Of a DNA stretch of 64,000 nt, positions 55,192-64,000 are shown piece by piece. Where the stretch lies: NCBI GenBank assembly GCA_965261645.1, contig CBDHDJ010000003.1, forward strand, positions 558,001 through 622,000. Direction: 5' to 3'. The notes under the pieces were generated by a model, which saw only the letters and a program-made list of their open reading frames with translations, had not been told where the DNA came from and did no database searches. A program made the translations under genes and the position numbers. This DNA comes from CBDHDJ01 sp965261645 (GTDB lineage Bacteria; Pseudomonadota; Alphaproteobacteria; SHVV01). Each line of letters begins with the position of its first letter. Position 1 is the first letter of the stretch.

Positions 55192-55526
55192 AGCGGATCA
55201 CCCCGGCGATGTGCTCGATCGGACCGCTTGATTTCCTGCCGTTCCACTCCCACAGCCATCCCATGGCCCGTGTGAAGAGGTCGATCGACACCATCATCTT
55301 CCAGGGTGGTAATGGTCCTGACGTCAACGCCGGAGTGGTGGAGCGCGGAGAGAAAGCGGCGGACATTACCCTTAGAGCGGATACGACGAGAGCTTCAACT
55401 CAAAGGATATCGCCAATTGACGTTAACGTCGCGGGCTACTTGCGCCACCAGCACGGACACCTGACGTGGCTCCACCAAAACGGGGCGGGCCCTGAGGCCC
55501 GCCCAAACATTGCTCTCGACCTTCGC
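55192..55526. other. intergenic, no gene recognised, ends in terminator
   Basis: A minus-strand frame (LPPWKMMVSIDLFTRAMGWL, WEWNGRKSSGPIEHIAG) looks partly coding but I cannot assign it; it may be a remnant of a displaced gene. Confidence 0.3.
55483..55504 (-). terminator. intrinsic terminator of the solute-binding-protein gene
   Basis: Perfect 9-bp stem GGGCGGGCC / GGCCCGCCC with loop CTGA, followed on the minus strand by CGTTTT, 23 bp past the stop of the 55527-57092 gene. Confidence 0.75.
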
Positions 55527-57092
55527 TCAGCTCGTGAAGTGCAGAAGCTCGACCATGCTGCCATCGCCGCCGACCGGCGAAACGTAGAACCCGCCCACAT
55601 TCTTCGCCGACCCGAACAGCAGCTGTGAGAACGTCGGGATGCACGTGCCCCCTTCGGTCGCGAGCTCGACCAGCACGTCGCCATACAACTGTTTACGCTT
55701 TGCCGGGTCGAGTTCTTTGCGGGCCTCCAGCAGCTTTTTGTCGATGTGGGACCGATACCAGTTCATCTCGTTGTAGACGGAATCGGAGGTCAACATTTGC
55801 GTAAGGATCTGGTCCTCGGTCGCCCGGCCGTACCAGGTCGAGGCAAAAAACGGCTTCTGATCCCAAGTATTGGCCCAGTAGCCGTCGTCGGGCGCACGCT
55901 GGACGTCGAATGTGATGCCGGCTTTGCGCGCCTGTTGCTGGAAGAGCTCCGCAGCCTCGATCGCGCCGTTGAAAGCGACGCCCGCGACGTGGAGCGGGGG
56001 CAGCGCCGGGTTTCCGGCTTTCTTATAGTGAAACTGCGCCTTGTCAGGGTCGTAGGCCTTCTGTTCCAGCCCGGGCGGGTAAAAACGGAAGGACGTCGGA
56101 ACCGGATGATCGTTCCCCACCGCGGCAGCGCCAAACATGACTTTGTCGACAATCTCCTCACGGTCGATCGCGTATTTCAGCGCGAGCCGCACATCGTTGT
56201 TGTCGTTGGGCGGCGTGTCGGTGTGAACGACGAACTCGCTGAACTGGGTGCTGTCGACCCTGTTGATGGTGAACTGACTTTCCAGGAGCTTGGCGACCTT
56301 CGGCGGAACATCATCGATGAAGTGCACCGCACCCGTTTGCAACGCGCTCACGCGGGCCGAGGAGTCGTTGATGCCGACGATCTCGATCGAGTCGAAGTGG
56401 GCGGCGTCCGAGTTCCAGTAATTCGGGTTCCGCTTCATCAGACACCGTACGCCCGGATCGAAACTTTCGACGATATAGCCGCCGGTCCCGATGCCCTTGT
56501 CGACCGGGTCTCCCTCGGGCTGCATCCTCAAGTGATAGTCGGTGAGGGCGTAGGGCCAGTCGGCGTTGGGATTCTCCAGCACGAACGTGACTTCATCACG
56601 TCCCGTCGCCTTCATCTCGACGATCTGCTCCATAATCGCTCCCAGCCCCGAGGCGGCGCCCTCGACACGATGGCGATTGATCGACCACACGATGTCGTCC
56701 GCGGTCACGCTCTTGCCATTGTGGAATTCTGCACCTTTGCGCAGCTTGAACGCCCAGGTCTGCGCATCGCTGGTGTCCCAACTCTCCGCGAGCTTGGGCA
56801 AAAGGTTCATGTCGGCGTCCAATCCGACGAGCGCGTTGCCCCATAAATAGGCGGCGAACGTCGGGAACCGCGACACGTAGGTGGTCGGATCGAGGCTGTC
56901 GGTTGCATTGGCATCGCCGAGCGCCATCTTGAAGTGGCCGCCCTTCTTGGCGGCCGAGGCCGTGTTGAACGGCAGCGTACTCGCCAACGCCGCGGTCGCG
57001 CCGACCGCGGCGGCTGTCTTGAGCGCATCGCGTCGCGTGATGCCGTCCTGCTGGCTCGAAACCGGCGCGTTATCTTGTTTCTTCGTGGACAT
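55527..57092 (-). CDS. peptide/nickel-type ABC transporter substrate-binding protein (SBP_bac_5), TAT-exported
   Basis: 521 residues. Twin-arginine signal ITRRDALKTAAAVGATAALA. SBP_bac_5 fold: LWGNALVGLDADMNLLPKLA, AFKLRKGAEFHNGKSVTADD, VRLALKYAIDREEIV, and C-terminal LLFGSAKNVGGFYVSPVGG. It would deliver a peptide-like or other organic ligand to an ABC importer. No permease or ATPase is nearby, so the operon is truncated or split. The ATG at 57092 is preceded by GGAGG, and IS1380 copy 2 begins 15 bp upstream, having replaced the promoter. Confidence 0.92.
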   Translation of the reverse strand: MSTKKQDNAPVSSQQDGITRRDALKTAAAVGATAALASTLPFNTASAAKKGGHFKMALGDANATDSLDPTTYVSRFPTFAAYLWGNALVGLDADMNLLPKLAESWDTSDAQTWAFKLRKGAEFHNGKSVTADDIVWSINRHRVEGAASGLGAIMEQIVEMKATGRDEVTFVLENPNADWPYALTDYHLRMQPEGDPVDKGIGTGGYIVESFDPGVRCLMKRNPNYWNSDAAHFDSIEIVGINDSSARVSALQTGAVHFIDDVPPKVAKLLESQFTINRVDSTQFSEFVVHTDTPPNDNNDVRLALKYAIDREEIVDKVMFGAAAVGNDHPVPTSFRFYPPGLEQKAYDPDKAQFHYKKAGNPALPPLHVAGVAFNGAIEAAELFQQQARKAGITFDVQRAPDDGYWANTWDQKPFFASTWYGRATEDQILTQMLTSDSVYNEMNWYRSHIDKKLLEARKELDPAKRKQLYGDVLVELATEGGTCIPTFSQLLFGSAKNVGGFYVSPVGGDGSMVELLHFTS

Positions 57093-57107
57093 TGAATCCT
57101 CCCTTTA

Positions 57108-58757
57108 GCTGGGATTCCCCATGTTGGAACCGATCCACGCGGGAAAGCGTGCCAAAATCGTTCCGGATTGGCAAGCCGCTTGCTGCTGACGGTCGGCGTT
57201 GGCCACGTGCGCGATAGAGGGGGCTGGGGGCCCTGGCGGCGTCCGATATTGGGTTCGACACGACATTCGAGACGCACCGGTCCCGTGATCGGCCAGCGGT
57301 GATCGGGCTGCCGACGGTCATGCCGGACTTGGATTCGGTCTGAGCCGGTCGATGCGGCGCAGGATATCGGCGAACAGGTCACGGGGGATGGCGACCTCGG
57401 CCATCTGGAACGTGACGTAGCGCCCGTGGCGGACGATCTTCGCGCCGATCTTGATGAGCTTCTCCCGTAGGCTGGTCAGTGACCACTGTTCCACGGCATC
57501 GGGCAACGCCAGGGTGCGCATGAAATTACCGAGGTTGTAGGCCAGCGCGTGAAGCTGCAGCCGGACGGCGTTGTGGTCGAACCTGCGGCACGACAGCCGG
57601 GTCCACTTGATGGCGTTCTTGCCTTCCTTGATGTGCTGTTCCGCCGTGCCGCGCTGATTGTAAAAGGCGACGACGCGCTCAGCACGGCGCGAGAGGTTGG
57701 TCACGATAAAGCCGACGCGCGGGTACAGCTCACCTGGATGCCACTCGACCTTGGCGACGACCCGACGGGGCTTCGTCCAAGTGGCAGCCCGATAGCTGAA
57801 GTTGGCGTAATACCGGCGCACGTCCTTGGGCGGTCTGCCGACGGGGCGCTTGAGCAGATGGCCGATGCTGTCCTGGAGCACTCTGTTAGCCGGCAGGCGG
57901 ATCGCGTACCTGAAGCCTTCGGCTTCGAGGAACTCGTAAATCCCGGGCAATGCAAACGCAGCATCTCCTCGGAAGTAGCGCCGAAGCAGCCTGTCTCGAT
58001 AACGAGCGACAACCGGCTCGAGCACGTCGCGCCATTCGTGGGCGCTGTGCACGTTGCCGGGGCGAAGCGCGCAGCGCTCCAGATCGCCAAACTGGTTGAA
58101 CACGAACAGCGGATGATAGCAGGTGCAGCCGAAATGGCCGTTGTAGGCCGTGCCTTCCTGCTCGCCATGGGTCGGGCTAACGGAGCTGTCCATGTCGAGC
58201 ACGATGATCTTCAGCCGGTTCCGTGCATGCACTCGGTCGATCCAGACTCCCGGAAGAGCGGTGAGCGTGGCGAGGTTGTCGTCGATTGTCAGCAACTCAG
58301 TCTCGAACCGGCCCATCTGGCTGGTCGATGCGCCGCCGCGCTCGACAGCCTTGCCGCCGACGACCCACCGCATCGCGGGATCGCGCCCGAGCCGGTCGGC
58401 GTCGTTCACATCCTCGTATCCGGCGAGCCGTCCAAAGACGGATTGGCGAAGCAGACCGACGACACCGTGCCAACCGTTCTTGCCGGTCCTGCTGTCAGCT
58501 AGGACATCACTCGCCAGTACGGTCAGGCCCAGGGCATCGTCGAGTTCGCGGTAGGCGAGCAGGCCGGCGTCGGATGTGACCCGCGAACCGTGGAACTCCA
58601 GCTTCAGCCTTCGGTCGAAACAGGGCCGAAGTGGGCTGCGATCCGATTCACCCTCCGGGTTCCGCATCCGAGCCACCTCCACCTGATATAAGCCGCTGAT
58701 TCTTATACCAGAATCAGACCAAGACCGCATCACATGGATCAGTCACGTGGGAAATGC
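57108..58757. mobile_element. IS1380-family insertion sequence, copy 2
   Basis: 1650 bp, almost identical to copy 1 and in the same orientation. Left flank TTTA (57104-57107), right flank CTTA after AGG at 58758-58760. The left flank matches the right flank of copy 1, hinting at exchange between copies. Confidence 0.88.
57318..58733 (-). CDS. IS1380-family transposase, copy 2
   Basis: 471 residues; one difference seen from copy 1 (HGSRVTSDAGL for HGSRVTCDAGL). DDE motifs intact. Its 3' side faces the solute-binding-protein gene, the arrangement in which ISEcp1 drives and mobilises neighbours. Confidence 0.92.
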   Translation of the reverse strand: MMRSWSDSGIRISGLYQVEVARMRNPEGESDRSPLRPCFDRRLKLEFHGSRVTSDAGLLAYRELDDALGLTVLASDVLADSRTGKNGWHGVVGLLRQSVFGRLAGYEDVNDADRLGRDPAMRWVVGGKAVERGGASTSQMGRFETELLTIDDNLATLTALPGVWIDRVHARNRLKIIVLDMDSSVSPTHGEQEGTAYNGHFGCTCYHPLFVFNQFGDLERCALRPGNVHSAHEWRDVLEPVVARYRDRLLRRYFRGDAAFALPGIYEFLEAEGFRYAIRLPANRVLQDSIGHLLKRPVGRPPKDVRRYYANFSYRAATWTKPRRVVAKVEWHPGELYPRVGFIVTNLSRRAERVVAFYNQRGTAEQHIKEGKNAIKWTRLSCRRFDHNAVRLQLHALAYNLGNFMRTLALPDAVEQWSLTSLREKLIKIGAKIVRHGRYVTFQMAEVAIPRDLFADILRRIDRLRPNPSPA

Positions 58758-58765
58758 AGGCTTAG

Positions 58766-60209
58766 CAGCCCGTTGATTAAGTCGGCGCCGTCTGATTCTC
58801 TGGTTCCCTGATTTGCAGGGGGATTTGCCGATGGCGATGGGACGGCAGAAGGATGGTCAGGGGGACCTGATGGTGAGCTGGTCGGAGATGCCGCGCTCTC
58901 CGGGTCATGTGTTTTATGACCGCTTGCAGTCGGTGCTGATCGCGGGCGGCTTCGACGCCTTTGCCGAGGCGAGCTGCCGGCCTTATTACGCGGTCCGGAT
59001 GGGCGCGCCCTCGGTGCCGCCCGGGCGCTATTTCCGGATGCACCTGGTGGGCTACTTTGAGGGCATCGACAGCGAGCGCGGTCTGGAGTGGCGCTGCTCG
59101 GGCTCGCTTTCGCTGCGGGCGTTCCTGCGACTGGGGAGCCGTGATCGGGTACCGGACCATTCCTGGCTGTCACGGAGCCGCACGCGCCTGCCCCATGAAG
59201 TCCACGCGGCGGTCTTCGACTGGGTTCTGGTGCTGATCGCCGAGGCGGGGCTGATCAAGGGCGAGCGCATCGGCGTCGATGCCTCGACCATGGAGGCCAA
59301 CGCGGCGCTGCGGAACATCGTGCGGCGCGACAACGGCGAAGGCTACCGGGAGATGCTGGAGCGCCTGGCCCGGGAAAGCGGGGTCGAGACACCCACGGCC
59401 GAGGACCTGGCGCGTCTGGACCGGAAGCGCAAGGGCAAGAAGCTTTCCAACACGGATTGGGTTTCGAAGAGCGACCCCGAGGCCAAGATCGCCAAGATGA
59501 AGGACGGCACGACGCATCTGGCCTACAAGCCCGAGCACGCGGTGGATCTGGACACCGGCGCGGTGGTGGCGGCCGAGCTGCACCCGGCCGATGAGGGCGA
59601 CACCACGACGCTTTCCAAGACCCTGGCGAAGGCCGAGGCAAACCTCGAGGCGGTGGATGCGGCACCGACATCGGAGGACCCGGCCGAATGCGTCGCCGAC
59701 AAAGGTTATCACTCACGGGCGGTCTTGAGGGCTCTGAACGACAGTCCCTGGAAGACCCGGATCGCGGCGCCCAAGCAGACCGGCTTTTCGCGCTGGCACG
59801 GTGATGAGGCGGCGCGGCGCGCGGTCACCAATAACCGTGTGCGGCTCAAGTCCGGGGTCGCCCGCGAGGCCTTCAAGCTGCGCGCCGAGATCGTCGAGCG
59901 CTGCTTTGCCCACAACCTCGATCGTGGCGGCATGCGACGAACCTGGCTGCGCGGGCGAGAGAATGTGCACAAGCGATACCTGCTCCACGTCGCCGGCCAC
60001 AATCTATCGTTACTGATGCGCCAGCTCATCGGCGCCGGCACCCCGCGGGAGGCCGTGGCGGGCGGATATGGCGGTATTTTCGTTCTGCTCACGCCCACCG
60101 GGGCCATGCTGGTGGCACGGGGGGTCTCGCAAAGCGGCCAGACGGCTTTCGCCGCCGCATTCCTCATCTGGGAGTGAGAGCCGGAAAAAGCCACTTAATC
60201 AACGGGCTG
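58766..60209. mobile_element. IS1182-like insertion sequence, copy D
   Basis: 1444 bp with the standard ends, inserted 5 bp from the IS1380 right end. Flanks TTAG and CTAT do not match each other; CTAT is the complement of the right flank of copy C. Confidence 0.9.
58831..60177 (+). CDS. IS1182-like DDE transposase, copy D
   Basis: 448 residues, nearly identical to copies A and C (CSGSLSLRAF, TNNRVRLKSG changes). Normal stop after FLIWE. Motifs intact. Confidence 0.9.
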   Translation: MAMGRQKDGQGDLMVSWSEMPRSPGHVFYDRLQSVLIAGGFDAFAEASCRPYYAVRMGAPSVPPGRYFRMHLVGYFEGIDSERGLEWRCSGSLSLRAFLRLGSRDRVPDHSWLSRSRTRLPHEVHAAVFDWVLVLIAEAGLIKGERIGVDASTMEANAALRNIVRRDNGEGYREMLERLARESGVETPTAEDLARLDRKRKGKKLSNTDWVSKSDPEAKIAKMKDGTTHLAYKPEHAVDLDTGAVVAAELHPADEGDTTTLSKTLAKAEANLEAVDAAPTSEDPAECVADKGYHSRAVLRALNDSPWKTRIAAPKQTGFSRWHGDEAARRAVTNNRVRLKSGVAREAFKLRAEIVERCFAHNLDRGGMRRTWLRGRENVHKRYLLHVAGHNLSLLMRQLIGAGTPREAVAGGYGGIFVLLTPTGAMLVARGVSQSGQTAFAAAFLIWE

Positions 60210-60212
60210 CTA

Positions 60213-60428
60213 TGCGCCAAAGGCCTGCGCGGCGATCCCGGGCCCGGCCGGATCGGGATCGGTGGCAAAGCTGGTGCCGGTGGGCAGTCCCCGGGACTGG
60301 GCCAGATTGCAGGAGTCGCTCAGGCTATCGTCGAACGCGGCGAGGGAATTGAACGCCTGTGCCTAAACGCTGCCGGCAAGCACGCACACAAGGACGAATA
60401 TGCCAACACTGTGCAGATGCCGCTGCAT
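60213..60428 (-). pseudogene. autotransporter-type GDSL esterase remnant (copy 2)
   Basis: Same signal peptide as at 20336 (MQRHLHSVGIFVLVCVLAGS V), then TAG where a Q codon stands in the other copy, then FNSLAAFDDSLSDSCNLAQS and GLPTGTSFATDPDPAGPGIA, closer to a true GDSL box than copy 1. It ends at AFGA and a TAG at the IS1182-like element. Confidence 0.65.
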
Positions 60429-61130
60429 GGTTGAGTCCAGGCTCCTGGTCTTTCGACGCGCCTGCCGTTTGCGGCAGGCCTCAATGTAATGTGCCGGGGT
60501 TAAAGATGCCTGGACCGGTGTGTCGTTGCCGGCCTTATTTAGTGAGTTCGGGCTTGGTGGAGCACTACCCGTGCCATGGTTGGCCCGCTCGCGGATTCGT
60601 ACATCGAAACGCCTTCTCCCGCTCCGGGTCTACCGCAGCCAGGAAATCGGCACGTCTGCCACACTTGTGAATCTTCTCTCCAGTTGGCGTCATTTGTCGC
60701 TTGCAATTCCCGTGAACTTAGTGTTCGTTTGCAGCACCTTACGCCCAATGGCGGGGGTCTGCAGCCTAGGCAGGAGCATGATGTCCGAAGTATTTGATTC
60801 AGGATGCCGCATCCGGGTTGCTGGTTTACCAGCAGGATGGCGGGAGTTGGGTCGAAAGGCGCCGGAGCTTTCCCGGGACGATAGCCTTGGAAAGTTGCAC
60901 GCCGATATGGACATCGCGCGAACCATGCACTACGCTTGCGGGAGTGTTGCTTTATCAGGCGAGGCCTCAGGTGTTGCTCGAGTTCTCGTAACAGGGTAGT
61001 TTTGGCGGCTCTATAAGAGCCCACCTAAGCTGCTGATTTCACTGATAATATTGTCGTTTTCTCCGCTCCTCTCGGAAGATTGCGGTCGGCCTTCCGTAAT
61101 CAAAATGCAAGCGGATTGGTTATAACTCCA
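60370..61130. repeat. duplicated segment without IS3, paired with 20278-22470
   Basis: Matches the other copy with the IS3 element absent, so it shows the empty site at 60592-60605. No convincing gene; one open frame of about 73 codons (60777-60999) is shared. Confidence 0.7.
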
Positions 61131-61267
61131 GCGCACGCGTGCGCGTCTCCGTCGGTAATTGTTCGGCCAAGCCGTGGACGGTCGACATCGGGCTCATCAT
61201 CCACATCGAATCGAGACCCCCACAAAGGGGCTGGTAACGTGTTTTTCCATGCGCTACAGTCGATCGC

Positions 61268-62998
61268 ATGGTGGTTCCCGACGAAGGTTTTGGCACAGAT
61301 TTGACGCCGGTCGAGGTCGGCGGCGACCACTCGTCCCGCGCGGCCGTGGCGGTGCATGCGCCGTGCGACTGGCGGTCGTGGTATGAGCAGGCGCACGCCC
61401 GCGCGGAGCGGGAACGGGCGCGGGCGAGCGCGGCGGAAGTTCGCTCGGAAGAGCTGCGCCGGGCGGAATTGGGCTCGCGTATCGATGCGGGTTTGTGGAA
61501 GTCGCGGTTCAAGGCCTGTCGCGACAGGTTGAGCGTCGCCGAGGAGAAGACGAAGGAAGCCCGCGGCTCCGCAAGGGACGTGCCTTCCTTGCAGGCGGCA
61601 GTGGCGCGCCTGGAGAAGCTCCACTTCGAAGCCGGCATCGCGTCGAGCCTGGCCACGATCGAGGCGTTGCGCAAGGAGAACGCCCGGCTGCGCAAGGCCC
61701 GGGCGGCGCCGGCCTCTGAGAGCGTGGCCGACCCGCGGCCCACGGAGACCCGTCCGCGGCGCACCGCCGTGGAGCGATCCCCGGAGCAGAAGGAGACCAT
61801 CAGGTCGCTTCGTACGGAACTCCGCCGGCTCGACAAGGAGGTGGTCCGGCTCGACAAGGAGGTGGTCCGGCGGGACAAGGAGGTGGTCCGGCGGGACAAG
61901 GAGATCGTCCGGCTGAACGAGCGCCTCGACCGGGAGAAGGAGAGGACGGAGGGCATCAGGGAGACCGCGAAGAAGCTGTCCAGCGAGTCCCTTCGGCTGC
62001 ACAGGGAGGTGAGGATACTGGGCGCCGCCGAGGCCCGGGCCCGGTCGCTGTCCGACGAGGTTTTCTGGCTGCGCCATGCCCTGGAGGGGTCCAAGGCCGG
62101 GCAGAAGAAGCTGAAGACCCGGCTTGCGAAGCTGCGCGCGACCGGGGCGACGCTGTCGAAGTTGCCGTCCGACGAGGCCGCTCAGCTGCGTACCGTCCTG
62201 AGGCGGTCGCGGCGCCACAAGACGACGATCAAGTCGCTGTCCCGGGAGAACGCCCGGCTGCACAAGGGCGCGAAGACGTCGCGGAACCGGATCGAGACGC
62301 TGGAAGTCCAGCTTGCGAAGCTGCGCGCGACCGGGGCCGTGTTGTCGAAGACGCTCTACGGCCGCAAGAGCGAGCAGCAAGACAAGCTGCGCTCGGAACG
62401 CAAGCGCGGCCAGCAGCGCGGCGCGCCCGGCCACGGCCGCACCCAACGGCCCGGGCTTGAGGAGCGCACCGAGGAGCGCAACCCGCCGGCCGATGCGTGC
62501 GTCTGCGGACGGTGCGGGCAGCCCTATGCGCCGAACGGCGCCGAGGAATCCACCCTCGTCGAGATCGAGGTTCAGGCCCACAAGCGCGTGATCCGCCGTC
62601 CACGTTGGCGCCGGAGTTGCGACTGCGCGTCCTCACCCATGGAACTGTTGGCGCCTCCGGTGCCGCGGCTGTTCGCCAGAACACCCTACGGAACCAGCTT
62701 CTGGGCGCGTTTCCTGTTCGAGCACTGTGCCTGCTTCCGCCCCGTGCACCGCACCGCCGCGTGGATGGCCGGCCACGGCCTGCCGGTCTCGCCCGGGACG
62801 CTGGCCGACAGCCTGAAGCGCTTCATACCGCTGTTCGAGCCGCTGGCCGAGGCGATCCTCGCGCACCAGAACAAGGCGGCGCTGCGCCATGCCGACGAGA
62901 CCGGTTGGAGCGTGCAGGAGCTTCGCGGCGAAGACCGGTCAAGCCGCGCCTGGCTGTGGACCTCGGTCAGCGACGACGCGGTCTACTATCGCGGTAGG
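61268..62998 (+). pseudogene. IS66-type transposase with long coiled coil (copy 2), first exon
   Basis: About 577 residues up to the intron. Coiled coil of about 380 residues including four 21-bp repeats (RLDKEVV/RRDKEVV, 61829-61912). It then has GQQRGAPGHGRTQRPG, zinc ribbon CGRCG, CDCASSPMEL, and the DDE region with FLFEHCACFRPVHRTAAWMA and HADETGWSVQELRGED. In contrast to copy 1 there is no frameshift before the intron. The intron joint after DDAVYYR is the same as in copy 1. Confidence 0.85.
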
Positions 62999-64000
62999 GA
63001 CGCTGGTTGCCCAGCGCCCCCCGCACAGATCCGGACAGGCCCGCTAGGGCATCCGGCTCCTCCCTTGGGTTCCGCCCCGCATAGCGCTGACGGCAAATCG
63101 TTGGTCCGGCCACGGGTGTCGGATTTCCAGCTTGGGCCAATGGGTCTTGGTCAGTGCCGTGATATCGGCCCATGTCGTGCGGTCCTTCTGCGACCGTAGG
63201 CGTAGCGTGCGCAACCACAGTCGCTTCAGGCGGATAGTAAAACGGTCGAGGTATCGGTAGCTGTTCGGGACTGCGTAGTAGTTGAGCCATCCGTCGAGCA
63301 CCTTCCCCAGCCATCTTGCCGTCTCCTTGGACTTGCAGTGCATCCGCCTGCGTAGCGCCTCCTTAATCCGCTTCAGTGTCCGGCTCATCCGCCTCGCGAC
63401 CGGTTTGCGCCCCAACTGGAATCTCCCTCGTCTGTCCTTCGCGCAGTAGTGCGTGAAGCCCAGAAAGTCGAAGGTCTCCGGTCTGCCCTGCCCTCGTTGC
63501 CGACGGTCTTTCAGGGCAAACCGCCCGAACTCGATGAGCCGGGTCTTGTCGGGGTGTATGTCCAGTTCGAACCTTCCAAACCGTTCCTTTACGGCGTTCA
63601 GGAAGCGCTCCGCGTCCCGCTTGTGCTGAAAACCCACCACGAAATCATCGGCGTACCGCACGATGATTGTGTCGCCTTCGACCTCGTGGCTGCGCCACTT
63701 CTTCTGGAACCACAAGTCGAGGACATAGTGCAGGTAGATGTTCGCCAAGACCGGTGAAGCCACCGAGCCTTGCGGCGTTCCCCGCAGGTTGTCCCGCCAC
63801 TCTCCATCTTCCATGACGCCAGCGTTCAACCACTTGATGATGAGCCTGATAACCCGCTTGTCCGCGATGCGGTGTTCGAGAAACTGGACCAGCCAGTTCC
63901 TCGACACGTTGTCGAAGAATGCACGGATGTCACAGTCCACCACCCAGTTGATCTTGCGCCGTTTGATCCCAGCCGCGAGCGCGTCGAGCGCATTATGCGC
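62999..64000 (-). mobile_element. group II intron, second copy, antisense in the IS66-type transposase
   Basis: Begins with the same domain V/VI sequence and about 97% identity to 4708 onward in the first 185 bp. It is cut by the window end. Confidence 0.85.
63044..64000 (-). CDS. ltrA: group II intron reverse transcriptase/maturase, C-terminal part (partial)
   Basis: Reads HNALDALAAGIKRRKINWVV from the window edge, then IRAFFDNVSRNWLVQFLEHR, YADDFVVGF, LGFTHYCAKDRRGRFQLGRK, and the same C-terminus as copy 1. The N-terminal region is outside the window. RT active-site YADD present. Confidence 0.93.
   Translation of the reverse strand, partial: AHNALDALAAGIKRRKINWVVDCDIRAFFDNVSRNWLVQFLEHRIADKRVIRLIIKWLNAGVMEDGEWRDNLRGTPQGSVASPVLANIYLHYVLDLWFQKKWRSHEVEGDTIIVRYADDFVVGFQHKRDAERFLNAVKERFGRFELDIHPDKTRLIEFGRFALKDRRQRGQGRPETFDFLGFTHYCAKDRRGRFQLGRKPVARRMSRTLKRIKEALRRRMHCKSKETARWLGKVLDGWLNYYAVPNSYRYLDRFTIRLKRLWLRTLRLRSQKDRTTWADITALTKTHWPKLEIRHPWPDQRFAVSAMRGGTQGRSRMP

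Larger units (their letters stand above)
61155..64000. mobile_element. IS66-type transposon, second copy (continues past window)
   Basis: Left end GTAATTGTTCGG resembles that of copy 1 (GTAAATGTTCCG). The transposase follows at 61268 and is interrupted by a group II intron at about 62999. The right part, including any DUF4338 gene, is outside the window. Confidence 0.7.

Noticed and set aside
19400..60598. In-frame TAG codons in the BON (19400), PmtA-like (40596) and GDSL copy 2 (near 60365) genes, suggesting amber recoding
   Set aside because: TAG is used as a normal stop by apparently intact genes here (for example 29367 and 41180), and each affected gene shows other signs of decay or lies among remnants. 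Simple nonsense mutation is enough.

Overview
The window is GC-rich DNA from an alphaproteobacterium, probably Rhodospirillales-like. I base this on the recA-alaS order, the GTTC-N7-GTTC type SOS box and the codon use; I cannot name a genus. The left edge (1-1655) is ordinary core genome: the start of alaS, then recA with a terminator and a likely SOS box. Nearly everything to the right is a mosaic of nested mobile elements, short repeated gene modules and decayed genes.

Layout. 1724-2777 is an IS1595-family element. 2793-9767 is a large IS66-type transposon with a long coiled-coil transposase and a translationally coupled DUF4338 (DruA-like) passenger gene. A group II intron lies antisense in its transposase, and an IS1182-like element (TSD TCAA) sits in the passenger. 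9768-15690, 22510-29370 and 43842-54507 are three versions of one module: DUF1640 coiled-coil gene, NYN-LOTUS or YecA gene, a small orphan gene, and a four-zinc-ribbon gene. Each small orphan gene in these three blocks carries the same tyrosine-recombinase trio (RIT) element at the same codon. The third RIT copy is flipped relative to identical flanks. A different RIT (50005-53741) splits the second zinc-ribbon gene. A fourth small-gene copy (42120-42443) has no RIT and shows the intact form; an IS1111-type element lies just behind it.

Between the modules are decaying chromosomal genes: a BON-domain gene with an amber codon, SirB1-like, LpxL-like, GDSL-autotransporter and PmtA-like remnants. 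There is also one intact metabolic island, 31588-37786 on the minus strand. It holds an NMT1-type solute-binding protein, an alpha/beta hydrolase, both subunits of a Rieske ring-hydroxylating oxygenase, and phytanoyl-CoA-dioxygenase-like genes (two full, one truncated). It lies between an IS1182-like copy and an IS1380 copy. A second IS1380 copy stands directly upstream of a TAT-exported peptide-type solute-binding protein (55527-57092).

The right edge (61155-64000) is a second, diverged IS66-type transposon with the same intron at the same site, cut by the window end. In total I see about 17 mobile elements: four RIT, four IS1182-like, two IS1380, two IS3-family, one IS1595, one IS1111, two IS66-type and two group II introns. 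Several target-site duplications no longer match across an element but do match between copies, which suggests IS-mediated rearrangement. The most unusual signals are the site-specific, in-place invertible RIT elements with large palindromes at one end, and the DUF1640 family whose members differ only by the length of a hendecad repeat array.
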